Source of the DNA: Proteles cristata cristata
Taxonomy: Eukaryota; Chordata; Mammalia; Carnivora; Hyaenidae
Length of the DNA: 64,000 bases
Direction of reading: 5' to 3'
Assembly (NCBI GenBank): GCA_017311185.1
Contig: JAESUZ010002873.1
Location: forward strand, 186,001-250,000
In this document: piece by piece, positions 22,867 through 33,849 of the stretch
How the letters are laid out: the number at the start of each line of letters is the position of its first letter
Numbering within the stretch: position 1 is the first letter of the stretch
Made by a program: the position numbers and the translations under genes
The notes under the pieces: generated by a model
The model's database searches: none
The model's input: only the letters and a program-made list of their open reading frames with translations
What the model was told of the DNA's origin: nothing

Positions 22867-23014
22867 AAAAAGACATGGAAACCAGTGTTTATGAGGATGT
22901 GGGGAAATTAGAAACCTCATACATTGCTGGTAGGAATGTAAAATAGCACAGCCGATGTGGTGAATTTTATGTTTTGTGAAGTTTGCCCTAATAAATCAGT
23001 AAACATAATACACA

Positions 23015-23016
<2 letters not shown>

Positions 23017-23055
<39 letters not shown>
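23017..23055 (+). repeat. (CA)n microsatellite
   Basis: About 19 uninterrupted CA units following AATACACAGACA. A good length-polymorphism candidate. Confidence 0.96.
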
Positions 23056-23057
<2 letters not shown>

Positions 23058-23639
23058 CATTATTTCCCTGAGAATAAGCTTAGCAATCTCAAGATGAGAG
23101 ATCCCTATTTGTTTTTGTCTTTTAATAGAAGGTAGGTAATAGTTGATCTCCAAGTTCTGGCTCAGCCCAGAAGCAGGTATCTCAGTGGCCATGCTTCACC
23201 AATTCTCTGCTTTCCGAACATTCATTAAGTTTTGCTGTCAACCTAGTGGCCTTGGCCTATGGCTTCTTGTGCTACCTAGCCAGAGCTTCGATCCATAGCC
23301 TATTGCTAACCAGCCTAGTGTCTTAGGGTCAATTAACTCTTTGAAGGCACAAGGGAAGAAACACCTTCTGTGTCTTCAGTGATTTTAAAAAGAACATAAA
23401 TGTCCTTTTTAACTGTGTCTATACCTCTAGTCAGTGCAGTCCCTGGGAGACACACACAAAGAAAACAATAAATGCGTGTCAAATAAAATTTAATCCACAT
23501 ATAAGCCTATGATTTGGATATCATTACTTTTATATTACAGATGAGGTCTTTTTGTTTCTACATTGGTAAAATGCAAATTTATTAATACTCACCTCACTGC
23601 ATTTTGTTGCATCTGTTAATTATATCCATCATAAAAGAC
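23056..23639. other. Gene-free stretch
   Basis: No gene or repeat recognised. Confidence 0.45.
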
Positions 23640-23775
23640 AGAATAATGTAGAAAGAGCATTGGTTTTGTATCAGAAAGTTATGAGTTGGAGTATCAGCTG
23701 AACGATAAACTGTGAACATGGGAAAATGACTTATCTGAATTTCAGTTTCCTTGGCTGTGAAATTAAATTTATATA
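23640..23775 (+). repeat. MIR
   Basis: Plus-sense MIR order: AAAGAGCATTGGTTTTG, GAGTATCAGCTG, GGAAAATGACTTATCTGA, TTTCAGTTTCCTTGGCTGTG. Diverged. Confidence 0.6.
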
Positions 23776-23925
23776 TAATACTAAATTACAAATTACATTA
23801 CATATAATGAAGCATTATATATTATATGTAATATAATATAGATTATATCATTTTGTGTATATATATACATACACACATAAATATATACATACACACACAC
23901 ATATATATATACATATATTTACACT
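23776..23925. repeat. AT/CATA-rich low-complexity array
   Basis: Mixed (TA)n, (CATA)n and (CA)n tracts. The two overlapping open frames here encode only alternating I/Y/T/H residues and are not genes. Confidence 0.9.
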
Positions 23926-23929
23926 TCAG

Positions 23930-24200
23930 CAAGCAGCTGCTGAGTTTTTGGGCATCTTGTTCTTTCTCTTTCTCACTTCTAAACAATGTAGTATCCAGGG
24001 CTCAAGCCTTGAGACTCTTTATCTACTCTTATCCATGTGTTGATTTCATAGCTTCAATACTATATATAAAAATATATTTATATATATAACATGTGTGTAT
24101 GTATATGTGTACATATATTCATATACATACATATAAACATTTAGCAACCTATCATAGTACCTAACACAGAATAACTAGTTGAAGAATTGAAGCCAATCTT
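23930..24200 (+). mobile_element. L2 fragment interrupted by TA-rich tract
   Basis: GGGCTCAAGCCTTGAGACTC and TTATCCATGTGTTGATTTCA match the same L2 segment seen at 28,110-28,170. CATAGTACCTAACACAGAAT followed by GTTGAAGAATTGAA resembles the L2 3' end. A TA-rich array (24,060-24,140) lies between. Confidence 0.5.
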
Positions 24201-25370
24201 GACTAAATGATAGTTATTATTACAGATAAAGCATCTAGCTCAAAACAGGTGCCGAAAGTTCTTTCTCTCCTTTCCTGGTCTTAATTTGGCTCTCGTGCAC
24301 ATATAGCTTCCTTCTCTGTTGTTACTCCTGAGTTACCTTTATTTTTCTCTCTGGAACACCTCTGCTCCCTCTCACTCGCATCTAATCCTTGCAACCCTGG
24401 CCTTCCTAATAAATACACTTGATCAAGCATGCACCTCTCTGCATCAGCCTTCTGGGCTAATTATTTGACACTGAGCACAAATCAGGGTCCGTGATCAGCC
24501 CTTTGCTGCCCTCACCTGGCCTATTCCAATGTCTGTTACAGTTGACAGATGACCACTGGTCAGCAGAGACTCGGCTGTGACCTAGTTCTGACAAGGAGTT
24601 CACAGGAATAACTCCCTAGGGAATTCAGGCTAATGCATCCCTTTCTCTGGAAGATAGGGATGAAGAGGCCATGGCCAGCTCCATCTGGTATCTCCAAAAG
24701 AGAAAATTCAGTGACTTCAAAATGGTCTGTTTCAGAACTGTTCAGGACTATGCATGGGTAAGTCAGTATTATGTGGAAAGAAAGCAAAAATCATAAGGAA
24801 CCCCCAGGCCACATATGTTTGCCTTTCTTAGCTCAGTTCACCTCTAGACCTAAACGCTGGGACCCACCTAAGCCGTCTCTATCTCTGAACATCGAAGCTC
24901 TCTTCCTAATCTAGAACCACGTGCTACTCTGGAGGAGGAGGTGGGCACTGGGAGCACCACCCCACTTACTTCACTGTGTGTTTCATCAAACGCCCCGTTT
25001 GGACTTGCCACGAGAAACTCCATTTTCTTGGGAGGCAGATAGCCTGAACCACCTCCCCCATCAACTGTCAAAAGAACAAGTGTACATTGGGGTGGAGTGT
25101 GGGAGAAATGGGTGTTGGGGGCCAACAAGAATAAAAGAAACAAAGAATACCAATTTCTCACACTTTAAGACCCCCAGCAATCTGTTGCACAGATCCTCAA
25201 GTGGGCAAAAATAAACTTGTTTGTTCATTAAGCAAATATTTTTATAGGGATAAAAAGGGAAAAGTAGTTGCTTTGAGGGGTAAAGTTATACTATCCACTA
25301 AGTATATACTTGAAAGAATGTGTATATGTGTTTGTGTGTGTTGAGTGAAGGTGGGGAAGGTGATTGGAAA
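24201..25370. other. Gene-free stretch
   Basis: No repeat or coding match. Opposed 97-codon frames at 24,868-25,214 overlap and neither shows a domain. Confidence 0.45.
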
Positions 25371-25374
25371 AAGA

Positions 25375-26715
25375 CAATATTGATCCCCAAACCAGACAAT
25401 AAGGACAAAATAGAAAACTGAAGATATAGCCAATCTCTGAATATTGATATAAAAACCCTAAATCATTAGCAAATAGAATCCATCTTCACATGAATTAATA
25501 CATTGACATATTATATATAGCCAAGTGGAATTTTCCCTAGGAAGGAAAGCACTATTTAATATTAAATATTAAACTAATATTTATATTATATTAATATCTG
25601 CATTGATATATTAATTAATTTGTATTTTTATCTTGATTTGTATTGTATTAATATTTGATATCTTTAAAAAAATCTAAAGAAGAAAGACTCAGCATGTGGT
25701 TATTTCAACAAATAATGCAACAGATGAATGAATAAGTTCATACCAATTTGTTTTATGTTTTATAAAATATAAAAGAGATGGGTACTTTCTTTTTTTTAAT
25801 GTTTATTTCATTTTTGAGAGAGAGAGAGATACACAGTGTGAGTCAGGGAGGGGCACAGGGAGAGGGAGACACAGAACCTGAAGCAGGCTCCGGGCCTTGA
25901 GCTGTCAGCACAGAGCCGAAGTCAGACGCTTAACGACTGAGCCACCCAGGTGCCCCAAGAGATGGATACTTTCTTAACCCTACGTCAAACAGAACACTGC
26001 TAATTTTGAAACAATAGATTTCCACTGAAATCAAGAATAAGGCAAGGAAAATAGTGTGTTGACTACTATTTCATACTGTTCTGGAAGTATGAGTCATTAT
26101 ATTTAGAGGAGAGAAGAAAATCAGATATATAAAAGAGGAAAGAATAAAACTTATTATCAACACAGAAAATAACTATATATCATTAAGAACTCAGAGAAAT
26201 GACTTAAGTTAGAAGATAATTTATAAGGTAATTGGTTAGAATTGTTAATAAAAATTCAATAGCACTTATACTACATTAATATAAATGTAATGTAAGAACA
26301 CATCTCACTTGTAAAAGTAATAATAAAAATTAATTTCCTAGAAATAAAAACGAGATATGGACAAGACCTTATGAACAAAACAAAATTATAAAACTCTACT
26401 GATAATCATAAAAGAAGATTCTAGTAAGTGAAAAGACATACTTTATTCTTTATGAGAAGGTATACATGGTTTTACAAAATCAATTACATTAATCAAAATA
26501 TTCTATGTAATCTCAACAAATATTAGCATAATATTTCGCTTTGGAACTTGAATATATTATTCCAAAATTCACCTGGAAAATAAGCATGAGGAAACTGCTA
26601 GAATAATTTTGACACAAAAAATGAGAATGTCCTAGAACCTTCGGATACTAAAATGCATTAGAAGAATATAGCAATACTATACTGTATGTTAACTAACTTG
26701 AAATTTTAAAAAGAC
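25375..26715 (+). mobile_element. Old L1 ORF2/3' region, with nested SINE
   Basis: Plus-strand L1. CCAAACCAGACAATAAGGAC and AATATTGATATAAAAACCCT are decayed RT codons (PKPDNKD, NIDIKTL). Later ORF2 C-terminal sequence follows (CCAAAATTCACCTGGAAAAT), and it ends GTATGTTAACTAACTTG. Many stops and AT drift. A SINE interrupts it at 25,792-25,956. Confidence 0.72.
25792..25956 (-). mobile_element. CAN-SINE with internal deletion, nested in L1
   Basis: Inverted copy flanked by a 19-bp target-site duplication with one mismatch (AAGAGATGGGTACTTTCTT at 25,773 and AAGAGATGGATACTTTCTT at 25,957). The B-box half of the head is missing: the sequence runs CAGAGCC directly into GAAGTCAGACG. The lost block begins after one GAGCC and ends with another in intact copies. 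Confidence 0.94.
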
Positions 26716-28045
26716 ATTAAAAACAGACAGCTCTGTAAATAAGCAAAGTGTGAAATTCAAGAGGGCAGAAAAAAAAAGAAGCAATGATTCAGTATTCACT
26801 AATTCAGTGTTTTCGGTGACCTTGGAGAACGTGACTGCCACATATAATTGAGAACTGACCGTGTTTAGTACCCGTTTTTTAAAAGATGAGGTTATGGAAG
26901 AAATTATCTAAGGTTTCGCAAGCTGAAATACTTGAGCATTCTTAATAGCTACATTTATCTTACTCACATTCATCTTATTAAATGCGCTTAGTTCTGGGGA
27001 AAAAAAAAGAAAATAGCAATAAAAACTATGTGTTACTTAGCAAGAATATACTAACAAATTAATGGAACATGAAAAAGTTCTCCAAGTAAGCCCAAATATA
27101 CATTGCACAAATGTACTGTTATATAGTTTCAAATGTGAGGAAGAAAGCTGGTTGATTAAACAGATTTCCTGAGACGACAGGCTAGCCATTTGGCTGAGTA
27201 GAGGGGTAAAATCTATATCTTATTTTTCACACCAAACAAAAAGAAAAAAGATGGAAAAAAGAAAAGAAAAATTAAATTAAAAAAATAACAAGCATAAATT
27301 GAGATTGTCATTCATGGGCAATTTCTTGGCAGACCCTGACATCTCATCGTGGGGCCTAGAAACCTCTTAACATCGTAAGATCTCAATGAATTAGTGATTA
27401 CAAGGTTTCTGAGGGAAATCATAGCTCACTGGAGCACTAAGATTCAGGCTCTGACCTTTTTTTAAAGTAAGAGCTAAGCTGGCCTTTACATACTAATAGG
27501 TGCTATCTGGAGAGCAAAACTTTTGTCTTTGCAATTAATTGACTAGAAATCTTTTTTTAAATAAGAAATGGAAACACCAGCTGGTAATCTTCCTCTCTGA
27601 TATCACCATTCTTTTATTTGCCGCAGCTGCTGACACAGAGATGAAATTTTTATGTGTTGCTTCCTCCAAATTTGCATCTATTTGAACATTCTCACCCATG
27701 TTGCTCTGGGGGCATGCGGGGGGGAGGAGGAGGGAACACTAGCTATGTACTGAAGAGCGTGTGCCAGGATGCCATGAGCCTTCAGTTTGTGCACATGTCA
27801 GTTTGTGCCTCCAGCTGTGCACATGTCAGCGCTATGACTTTGACCTCAGTTTCCCCAGGTGCACATTGAAGGAGTTGAACTACATCATCTCTAAAGTTCC
27901 TTTGAGTTGAGGCATTCAGTACAAAGAATCAGTTGCTTCCTTTCTTTCATATCCCTTCCGTTAGAGGATCTTTGCTAGATTATCAGTTAGATCTATCAAG
28001 AGATTCTAATCATAAATACTTTTGTCCATTCACAAGTGCTAACAT
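26716..28045. other. Gene-free stretch
   Basis: No gene or clear repeat. Contains short A-rich runs (27,000 and 27,240-27,290) and a GGGGGGAGGAGGAGG tract near 27,720. Confidence 0.45.
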
Positions 28046-28047
28046 CC

Positions 28048-29420
28048 AAACAGCTGCAACTAACTATACTTTTTAGGACTCCTTGCTGGCTCCCGATTCT
28101 CTTACTTGGAGTGCACAGGGCTCAGGCCTTGAGTCTTTTCATCCACCTCTACCCCTGTAGTGATCTCATCTGTTTTCTTAGCTTAAAAGCCGTCTATGCA
28201 ATGACGATGACACAATCTATCTCCCCAGGCCAGATCTCTCCAGGTCATAGATACCCAACCGCCTACTAGACATCTCTTTTTGAAAGCCTAATAGGCGTCT
28301 CATACTCAACATGTGTCAAAAGAACCGCCTCCTCTTTTTACCAAAACTGGCTCCTTCACCAGTCTGTCAGTCTTTTTTTTTTCTTTTTATTATTATTATT
28401 TTTTATTTATTTCTAGGAGAGAGAGAGACAGCGTGAGCAGGGGAGGGTCAGAGGGAGAGGAGTCACAGACTGAAACAGGCTCCAGGCTCTGAGCTGGCAG
28501 TCAGCACAGAGCCCGACGCGGGGCTCGAACCCACGAACCGCGAGATCATGACCTAAGCGAAAGTCGGACGCTTAACCGACTAAGCCACCCAGGCGCCCCA
28601 CCAGTCTGTCAGTCTTAGTAAACTCAATTCTTAGTTGCTTAGACCAAAACTTGGGAGTCATCCCCCACTGCACTTCCTCTCACGCTCTTCATCCAGTTTG
28701 TTGGCAAATTGTGTGGTTCCTTCCCATAAAATACATGCAGAATGCCATCCCTTCTCGCCTCACCCACTGCTACCACCTTGGTCGAAAACACCATCAATTG
28801 GTCCCTATATCATTGCAGTCACTTCTTTATTTGTCTCCCTGCTACTGATTTTACCACCCTGTAGTCAAGGCAAACAGCTAAAATGTCAGATTCTATCACC
28901 CTTAGCCTTTAACCCTCTAAAGGTCTCCCCTCACCCATTTTAAAAAACAAAGGCATGTACCCCTGCCCATTATCTTTGTAACCTGCCTCCTATTCTTCCC
29001 CTCTCTCACTCCGTTACAGACAGAGGATTTCCTCAAATACACCCAAACATATTCCTGTCTCAAAGCCTTTGCATTTCTTATTCTCCCTCCCAGGAAAGCT
29101 CCTTTCCAGGTATCCACAAAGCCCTCACATCCATCAGGTCTTTGTTCAAATGCCTTATTATTAGGCATTCCTACAACTCTGTTGAAAATTACACACGTCT
29201 CCAGCCAAACGCACCTCTCCTCCTTCTTCATTTATCTTAATATAGCATATTTTACCCTCCTACAACTGTATATTTTACTTCTTTACTTATTTATTGCCTG
29301 CCTCTCTTTAGCATGTAAATTCCATGAAGACAAAGATTCTAGTCTGTTTTTCCAGGGCTAAGAGTATGCCTTGCACATATTAGATACACAATAAGTATTT
29401 GTTGAACGAATAAATGAACT
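28048..29420 (+). mobile_element. Long L2 3' portion with nested SINE
   Basis: About 1.1 kb of L2 excluding the SINE. In order: CTCATACTCAACATGTGTCA, TTGGGAGTCATCCCCCACTG, CTGCTACCACCTTGG, GCCTTTGCATTTCTTATTCT, CAGGTCTTTGTTCAAATGCC, GCATGTAAATTCCATGAAGA and the 3' end AATAAGTATTTGTTGAACGA. Unusually long for a mammalian L2 relic. The SINE at 28,375-28,599 is inserted in it. Confidence 0.82.
28375..28599 (-). mobile_element. Young CAN-SINE with 17-bp TSD, nested in L2
   Basis: Inverted full-length copy of the young subfamily (GAGCTGGCAGTCAGCACAG linker, CCTAAGCGAAAGTCGG, CCACCCAGGCGCCCC head). CpGs such as GACGCGGGGCTCGAAC are intact. Perfect duplication ACCAGTCTGTCAGTCTT at 28,358 and 28,600. 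Confidence 0.96.
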
Positions 29421-30930
29421 GTTCCCATTGACCAGATGCCCCAGAGATTCCCATCCTTGTTAGAGAACGATAAAATGGCTTTATAGAGTAAATTAGACTG
29501 TGAACAATAAGTATAACATACTGCGTCGATGCACAAATGATTATTTCATTATCTGGCCAATGTATAAGGGACACATACAAATTGTTCTATTCACACAGTG
29601 ACGGAAAAATAATGAACAATGAGTTCTTGAATAAGTGTAGGAAGAAAATAATGGATTGCAGTTTAAAAGAAATTGGGATGCAATGGCCTGCATCACAGAC
29701 TTGCTTTATCTACACTTTGAGCACTGTCGTTTGGGGAAAATGTCCTTTAAAGAGAAAGAAGTAAGTCGGAGAGACGGGTCATCTGAAAAAACAGTGGGGT
29801 CCAGGGCTTGTGCCTAGTACGGTCAGTATTTAAATGTCTTTTCACTGTGACTCTTTTACTTTCCAGTACAATACTCTAATTATTTACTCACAACATTGAA
29901 TCAAGTGAGCATTTGCTCCTTTGCCTTGAAAGCAAATTTACTCTTATTCAGAATTTTTTAACAGCAATTGAAAACTCTGGCTACCTCTGATCAGATACCT
30001 TCCCAATCCAAATATAATGAACTGAACAATAAATCGTGATTAGGATTGTGTTTTCCAAGAGAAGGTTCTTATTTAGAGTCCGTCTACAAAATACCATTTT
30101 CATTTCCTTTTGCGCATCTTAGTTGCCGGGTGCAGAATTAGAGATTTAGGCTGCTAGATGCTATAGCTGAGGAGAAGCCCCCTTACCTAGGTCATCACAG
30201 AGTTCAATGCCAAATGATCTCTCCTTCAACATACAGTGGAATGTCTTTAATTGCTCAAGATACTGGCTTGCATTTGCACAATTGTAGATTCAAAACAATG
30301 AAACCATGGGCTGAGGGCTCCCATAATGGTGGAATGGGAAAGAAATATCTAGTCTTACTACAGTATATTTAAGATTTGGGTTTTTTACACTAAAAGAGTA
30401 GTTGAGCCCTGAGAGAAGAAGAACCTGTTTGGCATTAGAAGGCAGTGCCTGGCACCAGTTGAAGGCAATACCTAAACAGGAAATAACATTCTGATGCAAA
30501 GATAAAGAAAATAAATCACGGCATCCATAGTCATTACAAAAAAGACCTACCTTGTCCTCCAGCAGGTCTCTGTGCTTCTAGATGAATGTCACACGGAAAC
30601 TCAATTATTCCCACTTCTTATCAGCAACGGGCTTTTTTCCTGATGGTTGACAATTCGAAACACAGTTAGGAACTAGATATATGCCCTTCACACTGACCAC
30701 TATGCACATCTGTTTAAAACATTAAAGTAAAATGGTGGAAAAAAAAAAGAAATCATTTCTATAGATGCGAAGAATAGGTCTATGCACTACTAATACAGAA
30801 TTGCCATTAAGTTTTCTAGGAGGCTCTCCTCTCAAATCTGTTACAAGGTAATGTGATCTGTTATCCTTCTGCCTGTGTTTTTAATCACTGAAAGATGCTT
30901 TCAGGTAAACAGTAAACACCGTCATTACAG
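29421..30930. other. Gene-free stretch
   Basis: Single-copy sequence with no gene or repeat recognised. Confidence 0.45.
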
Positions 30931-30934
30931 TTCT

Positions 30935-31690
30935 GGTGTCAGCTACCTATTGCTGTATGACAAACGGCAAAGAACATCATCATGGCTTAAAAGAACATCA
31001 GTTTGTTATTTCTTACGTGGATTGTTTGGATGGTTCTGCCACTTCCTGGGGGGTGGTCGCTGGTTTTCTGGGATGGCTGGAAGGTCCAAAATGACCTTAT
31101 TCACGAAGCTGGCAATCGGTGCTGGGTCCCAGCTAAGAGCTCAGCTGAAGCTATCGGTTGGGGACTTTGATGCCCCTCTGTGAGAGCTGCCCTGTGAGGC
31201 GTCTTGGGCTATCTCATGGTATGAGGGCTGGGTTCCAGAAAGAACAATCCATACAGGAAGGCAGAAACTGAAGATCTCTCAAGTTTCAGCTGTCACTCAA
31301 ACGGGTCACAAGGCTTGTCCAAATCTGTCTGTTAAGAAGAGCAATGGTGGGGCGCCTGGGTGGCTCAATCAGTTAAGCGTCCGACTTGAACTCAGGTCAT
31401 GATCACACTGTTCGTGGGTTCAAGCCCCGTGTCGGGCTCCTTGCTGACAGCTCTAAGCCTGGAGCCTGCTTCGGATTCTGTGTCTCCCTCTATTTCTCTC
31501 TGCCCCTCCCCTGCTCACACTCTGTCTCTGTCTCTGTCTCTTGTCTCTCTCTCTCAAAAATAAATAAACTTTAAAAAGAAAAAAGAGGAGGAATGGTAAG
31601 ACCACATTACAAATAGGCACGTGGGATGGGAATTGATGTTACAGCCAGATTTGGAAACATATTCTACCATAGTTAAGAAGCGTCTCATTT
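30935..31690 (+). repeat. Ancient dispersed repeat, family not assigned, with nested SINE
   Basis: CTACCTATTGCTGTATGACA followed by GGCTTAAAAGAACATCA, GGATGGTTCTGCC and a distal ACCACATTACAAATAGGCA block resembles an old mammalian dispersed repeat that I know by pattern but cannot name. The SINE at 31,349-31,584 splits it. Confidence 0.45.
31349..31584 (+). mobile_element. CAN-SINE
   Basis: Full-length copy: head GGGGCGCCTGGGTGGCTC, GTTCGTGGGTTCAAGCC, body with (TCTGTC)n, A-rich tail. AGCAATGGT / AGGAATGGT at the edges is a likely target-site duplication. Confidence 0.94.
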
Positions 31691-31954
31691 TCCCCCTTTG
31701 CTGCTTTCCTTCTCGTTTTCCTCATATATTGGATTTTGAACTAGATCACATAGACTAGCTATGTTAAGTACACAGGCTAGTCTGATCTTAATTTATAAGC
31801 TATGTCAGTGTAGATCAATCAAGGGGAATAGGACCAGGCAATAGCCATCTGAAGATTTTAAGGAAATCAAGAGAAAAATTGTAGTAATATTTGTCAAAAT
31901 GTGTAGTCTGTGATTCTGGAAGGTTCTTATGCAAAGAGGAGCTCAAGTTTTCTG

Positions 31955-32190
31955 AAGTGTCTCAGTGCCAGGTATCATTCTGAATATTTTACAGTCATTA
32001 GCTTATTTAATTTTCACAACACTTTGAGGTCTGTCTTATTGTTTTCATTCCTCAGATGAAGAAATATAGGCCCAGAAAGATTAGGTGAACTTGCCCAGTG
32101 AGCACAGCTATTAAGTCAGTGGCCATGGGCTTAAAGTTCAGGTATGTCCAACTCCAAAATGCTTGCTATGTCCACTATCCTCTTGCTACA
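31955..32190 (-). repeat. MIR
   Basis: Inverted MIR order: GTGCCAGGTATCATTCTGAA, TTTAATTTTCACAACACTTT, CTCAGATGAAGAAATATAGG, AACTTGCCCAGTGAGCACAG. Nearly full length. Confidence 0.8.
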
Positions 32191-32383
32191 CAAAGAGGGG
32201 CCCCACAAAATCCTTACTCCATTAGGAGAGGTGCAGCCTGAGGGTGGTCAGGGAGGGGCTCCCTGAAGTGCAGGGCCCAGAGTAGAGGTCTTAGTTGCTA
32301 AGATATGGAAGGGAAGTAAGGATTCATAGGTCTCCAAGGGAAGTTTCCAGTGAGGAATAGCAGCTAGGATCATATACATAGGT

Positions 32384-32755
32384 TGTGGAACACCCAGGTA
32401 TAAGATTTTGTGAGTGAGTAAAAAAGATTCCAAGGCAAAATGTTCTGCAGTTGGAGTTTTATTGCCTGCACCCTCGGGCGAGGTTCCGCAACCCAAGAGA
32501 GGGAAGTCGGGGAAGTCGAGCCCGGGTTGAGTGGTGAGGGGTTTTATAGCTTGTTGGTGGGAGTGGGGGAAGTCCAGATAACAGGGGCGGTCTCTTGACT
32601 AGAAAGTCCCGGGTGGGAGGTTTCGGTTTCTTGCTTAAGTTTCTGTTTCCCGCCGAAGTCGTTAACGGTCACTGATGTATTGGGGGGAAGGTCAGCCATC
32701 TTAAGAAGTCCGCCATTTTGTGGCATCTCTGCCCTACCTCTCAGCCGGCCCTACA
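32384..32755 (-). mobile_element. Solo ERV LTR (gammaretrovirus-like) with intact control sites
   Basis: About 372 bp bounded by TG...CA on the minus strand (TGTAGGGCCGG... to ...GGTGTTCCACA). On that strand it has, in order: two YY1-type motifs (AAAATGGCGG and AAGATGGCTG), an E2F-type TTTCCCGC (plus strand 32,646-32,653), GGGACTTTCT resembling a kappa-B site (32,601-32,610), the TATA box GCTATAAAACCC (32,542-32,548) and the polyadenylation signal AATAAA (32,458-32,463), 85 bp apart as in U3-R. CpGs are retained. No primer-binding site or gag follows, so it is solo. The ends are inferred, and no clean 4-5 bp target duplication was found. Confidence 0.78.
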
Positions 32756-33137
32756 CCAGGCAGTTGGCAATATTTGTAAAAGCTATGATGAGCTTGCAAT
32801 GAAATGTAACCTGCTTGAGGAAGACAGTAGGGTTTCTCTGAGAAGTCAGGCCAGACACAACGATCCAAATTCTTTTAGGGAATGAACGAAGGTACAGTCC
32901 ATTCTTTCATGTGTGCCTACTATGAGCACTTAGAGCTTCCTAGAAGCATCCTCCTAAAATGAGAAGTAACAAAGCCAGAGAGTACATATACTCAGCTATG
33001 TGGCAGCCCGAGGCCCCTGCAGCCACGGCTCCAGGGGAGCTAGAAAAGCTAGTATCAGAAGTTTGTTCAAGGTCCATATCCTTCAAGAAAGTGAGCAGCA
33101 AAACCTCATGGAGCTCTGAAGTGAAAGCTATCCGGGA
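32756..33137. other. Gene-free stretch
   Basis: Single-copy sequence between the LTR and a G-run. Opposed frames at 32,940-33,243 owe part of their length to the G-run. Confidence 0.45.
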
Positions 33138-33154
33138 GGGGGGGGGGGGCGGGG
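33138..33154 (+). repeat. G-run (12 G, C, GGGG)
   Basis: Twelve G then C then GGGG. Same pattern as 9,157. Possible G-quadruplex and a likely site of length error in sequencing. Confidence 0.9.
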
Positions 33155-33159
33155 AGGAG

Positions 33160-33290
33160 CCTTCACTTTTCAATGAGGCACATTTCATTTTGAACCTTGG
33201 TCTGAAACATACCGCCTGTGTGACATCATGTAACCTGTCTTAGGCTCAATTTCCATATCAATAAATGAAGACTAATAAAACTTAACATTT
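33160..33290 (+). repeat. MIR fragment (possible)
   Basis: CCTGTGTGACATCATGTAAC, TCTTAGGCTCAATTTCC, ATCAATAAATGAAGAC follow the MIR plus-sense order but are diverged. Confidence 0.4.
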
Positions 33291-33342
33291 CAGTGTGGTC
33301 ACGTAAAACAAAAGAGAAAAATGTACCTCATAAGACCTAGCA

Positions 33343-33548
33343 GGGAGCGCCTCGGTGGCTCAGTCGACTGAGGGTCCGACTTCGGCTCAGGCCATGATCT
33401 CATGGTTTGTGGGTTCAGGCCCCACGTAGGGCTCTGTGCTGACAGCTGAGAGCCTGGAGCCTGCTTCGGATTCTGTGTCTCTTTCTCTGCCCCTCCTCTG
33501 CTCATGCTCTGTCTCTCTCAAAAATAAACATTTAAAAAAAATTTTAAT
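33343..33548 (+). mobile_element. CAN-SINE
   Basis: Head GGGAGCGCCTCGGTGGCTC, body ending in AAAAATAAACATTT and an A-run. GACCTAGCAGG / GACCTAGCGGG at 33,333 and 33,549 is an 11-bp duplication with one mismatch. Confidence 0.94.
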
Positions 33549-33594
33549 GACCTAGCGGGCAGTGAATAAATAACTTAGTTTATTTATTTTATAC

Positions 33595-33845
33595 TTACAT
33601 AATGCTTACTATGCCAGGTACTATTCTAAACACTTTACAAATGTTAACTCACTCAATCCTCATTAACCATCCCATGGGTATAGGCACTATTATTACCTTC
33701 GTAGTACAGATGAGAAAACTGAGGCACAGACACTTGCCCATGGTCACACAGCCAGCGAATGGGAGCATCCAGACGTGAACCCAGAGACTCTAGCTTGGCA
33801 GTCCACATTCCTAACCATTATGCTATTTAACCACTCTGCTAGGTT
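33595..33845 (-). repeat. Nearly full-length MIR
   Basis: Inverted MIR that is easy to follow: ATGCCAGGTACTATTCTAAA, TTAACTCACTCAATCCTCAT, GATGAGAAAACTGAGGCACA, TGGTCACACAGCCAGCGAAT, CCATTATGCTATTTAACCAC. Confidence 0.88.
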
Positions 33846-33849
33846 GGAA

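Larger units (their letters stand above)
21430..22965 (+). mobile_element. Older L1 (ORF2 end and 3' UTR), split by a SINE and a younger L1
   Basis: Plus-strand L1 with degraded ORF2 coding sense (AATACTTAGGAATAAATTTA reads KYLGINL-like) and the segment ending CCACCAGGATGGCTAGAATC. It breaks at 22,229-22,234 (AAAAAG) and resumes after a second AAAAAG at 22,867-22,872 with GTGTTTATGAGGATGTGGGG, CATTGCTGGTAGGAATGTAA. That is the continuation expected of L1 across the target site. The older element therefore carries the younger L1 at 22,235-22,866 and the SINE at 21,650-21,739 inside it. Confidence 0.82.
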
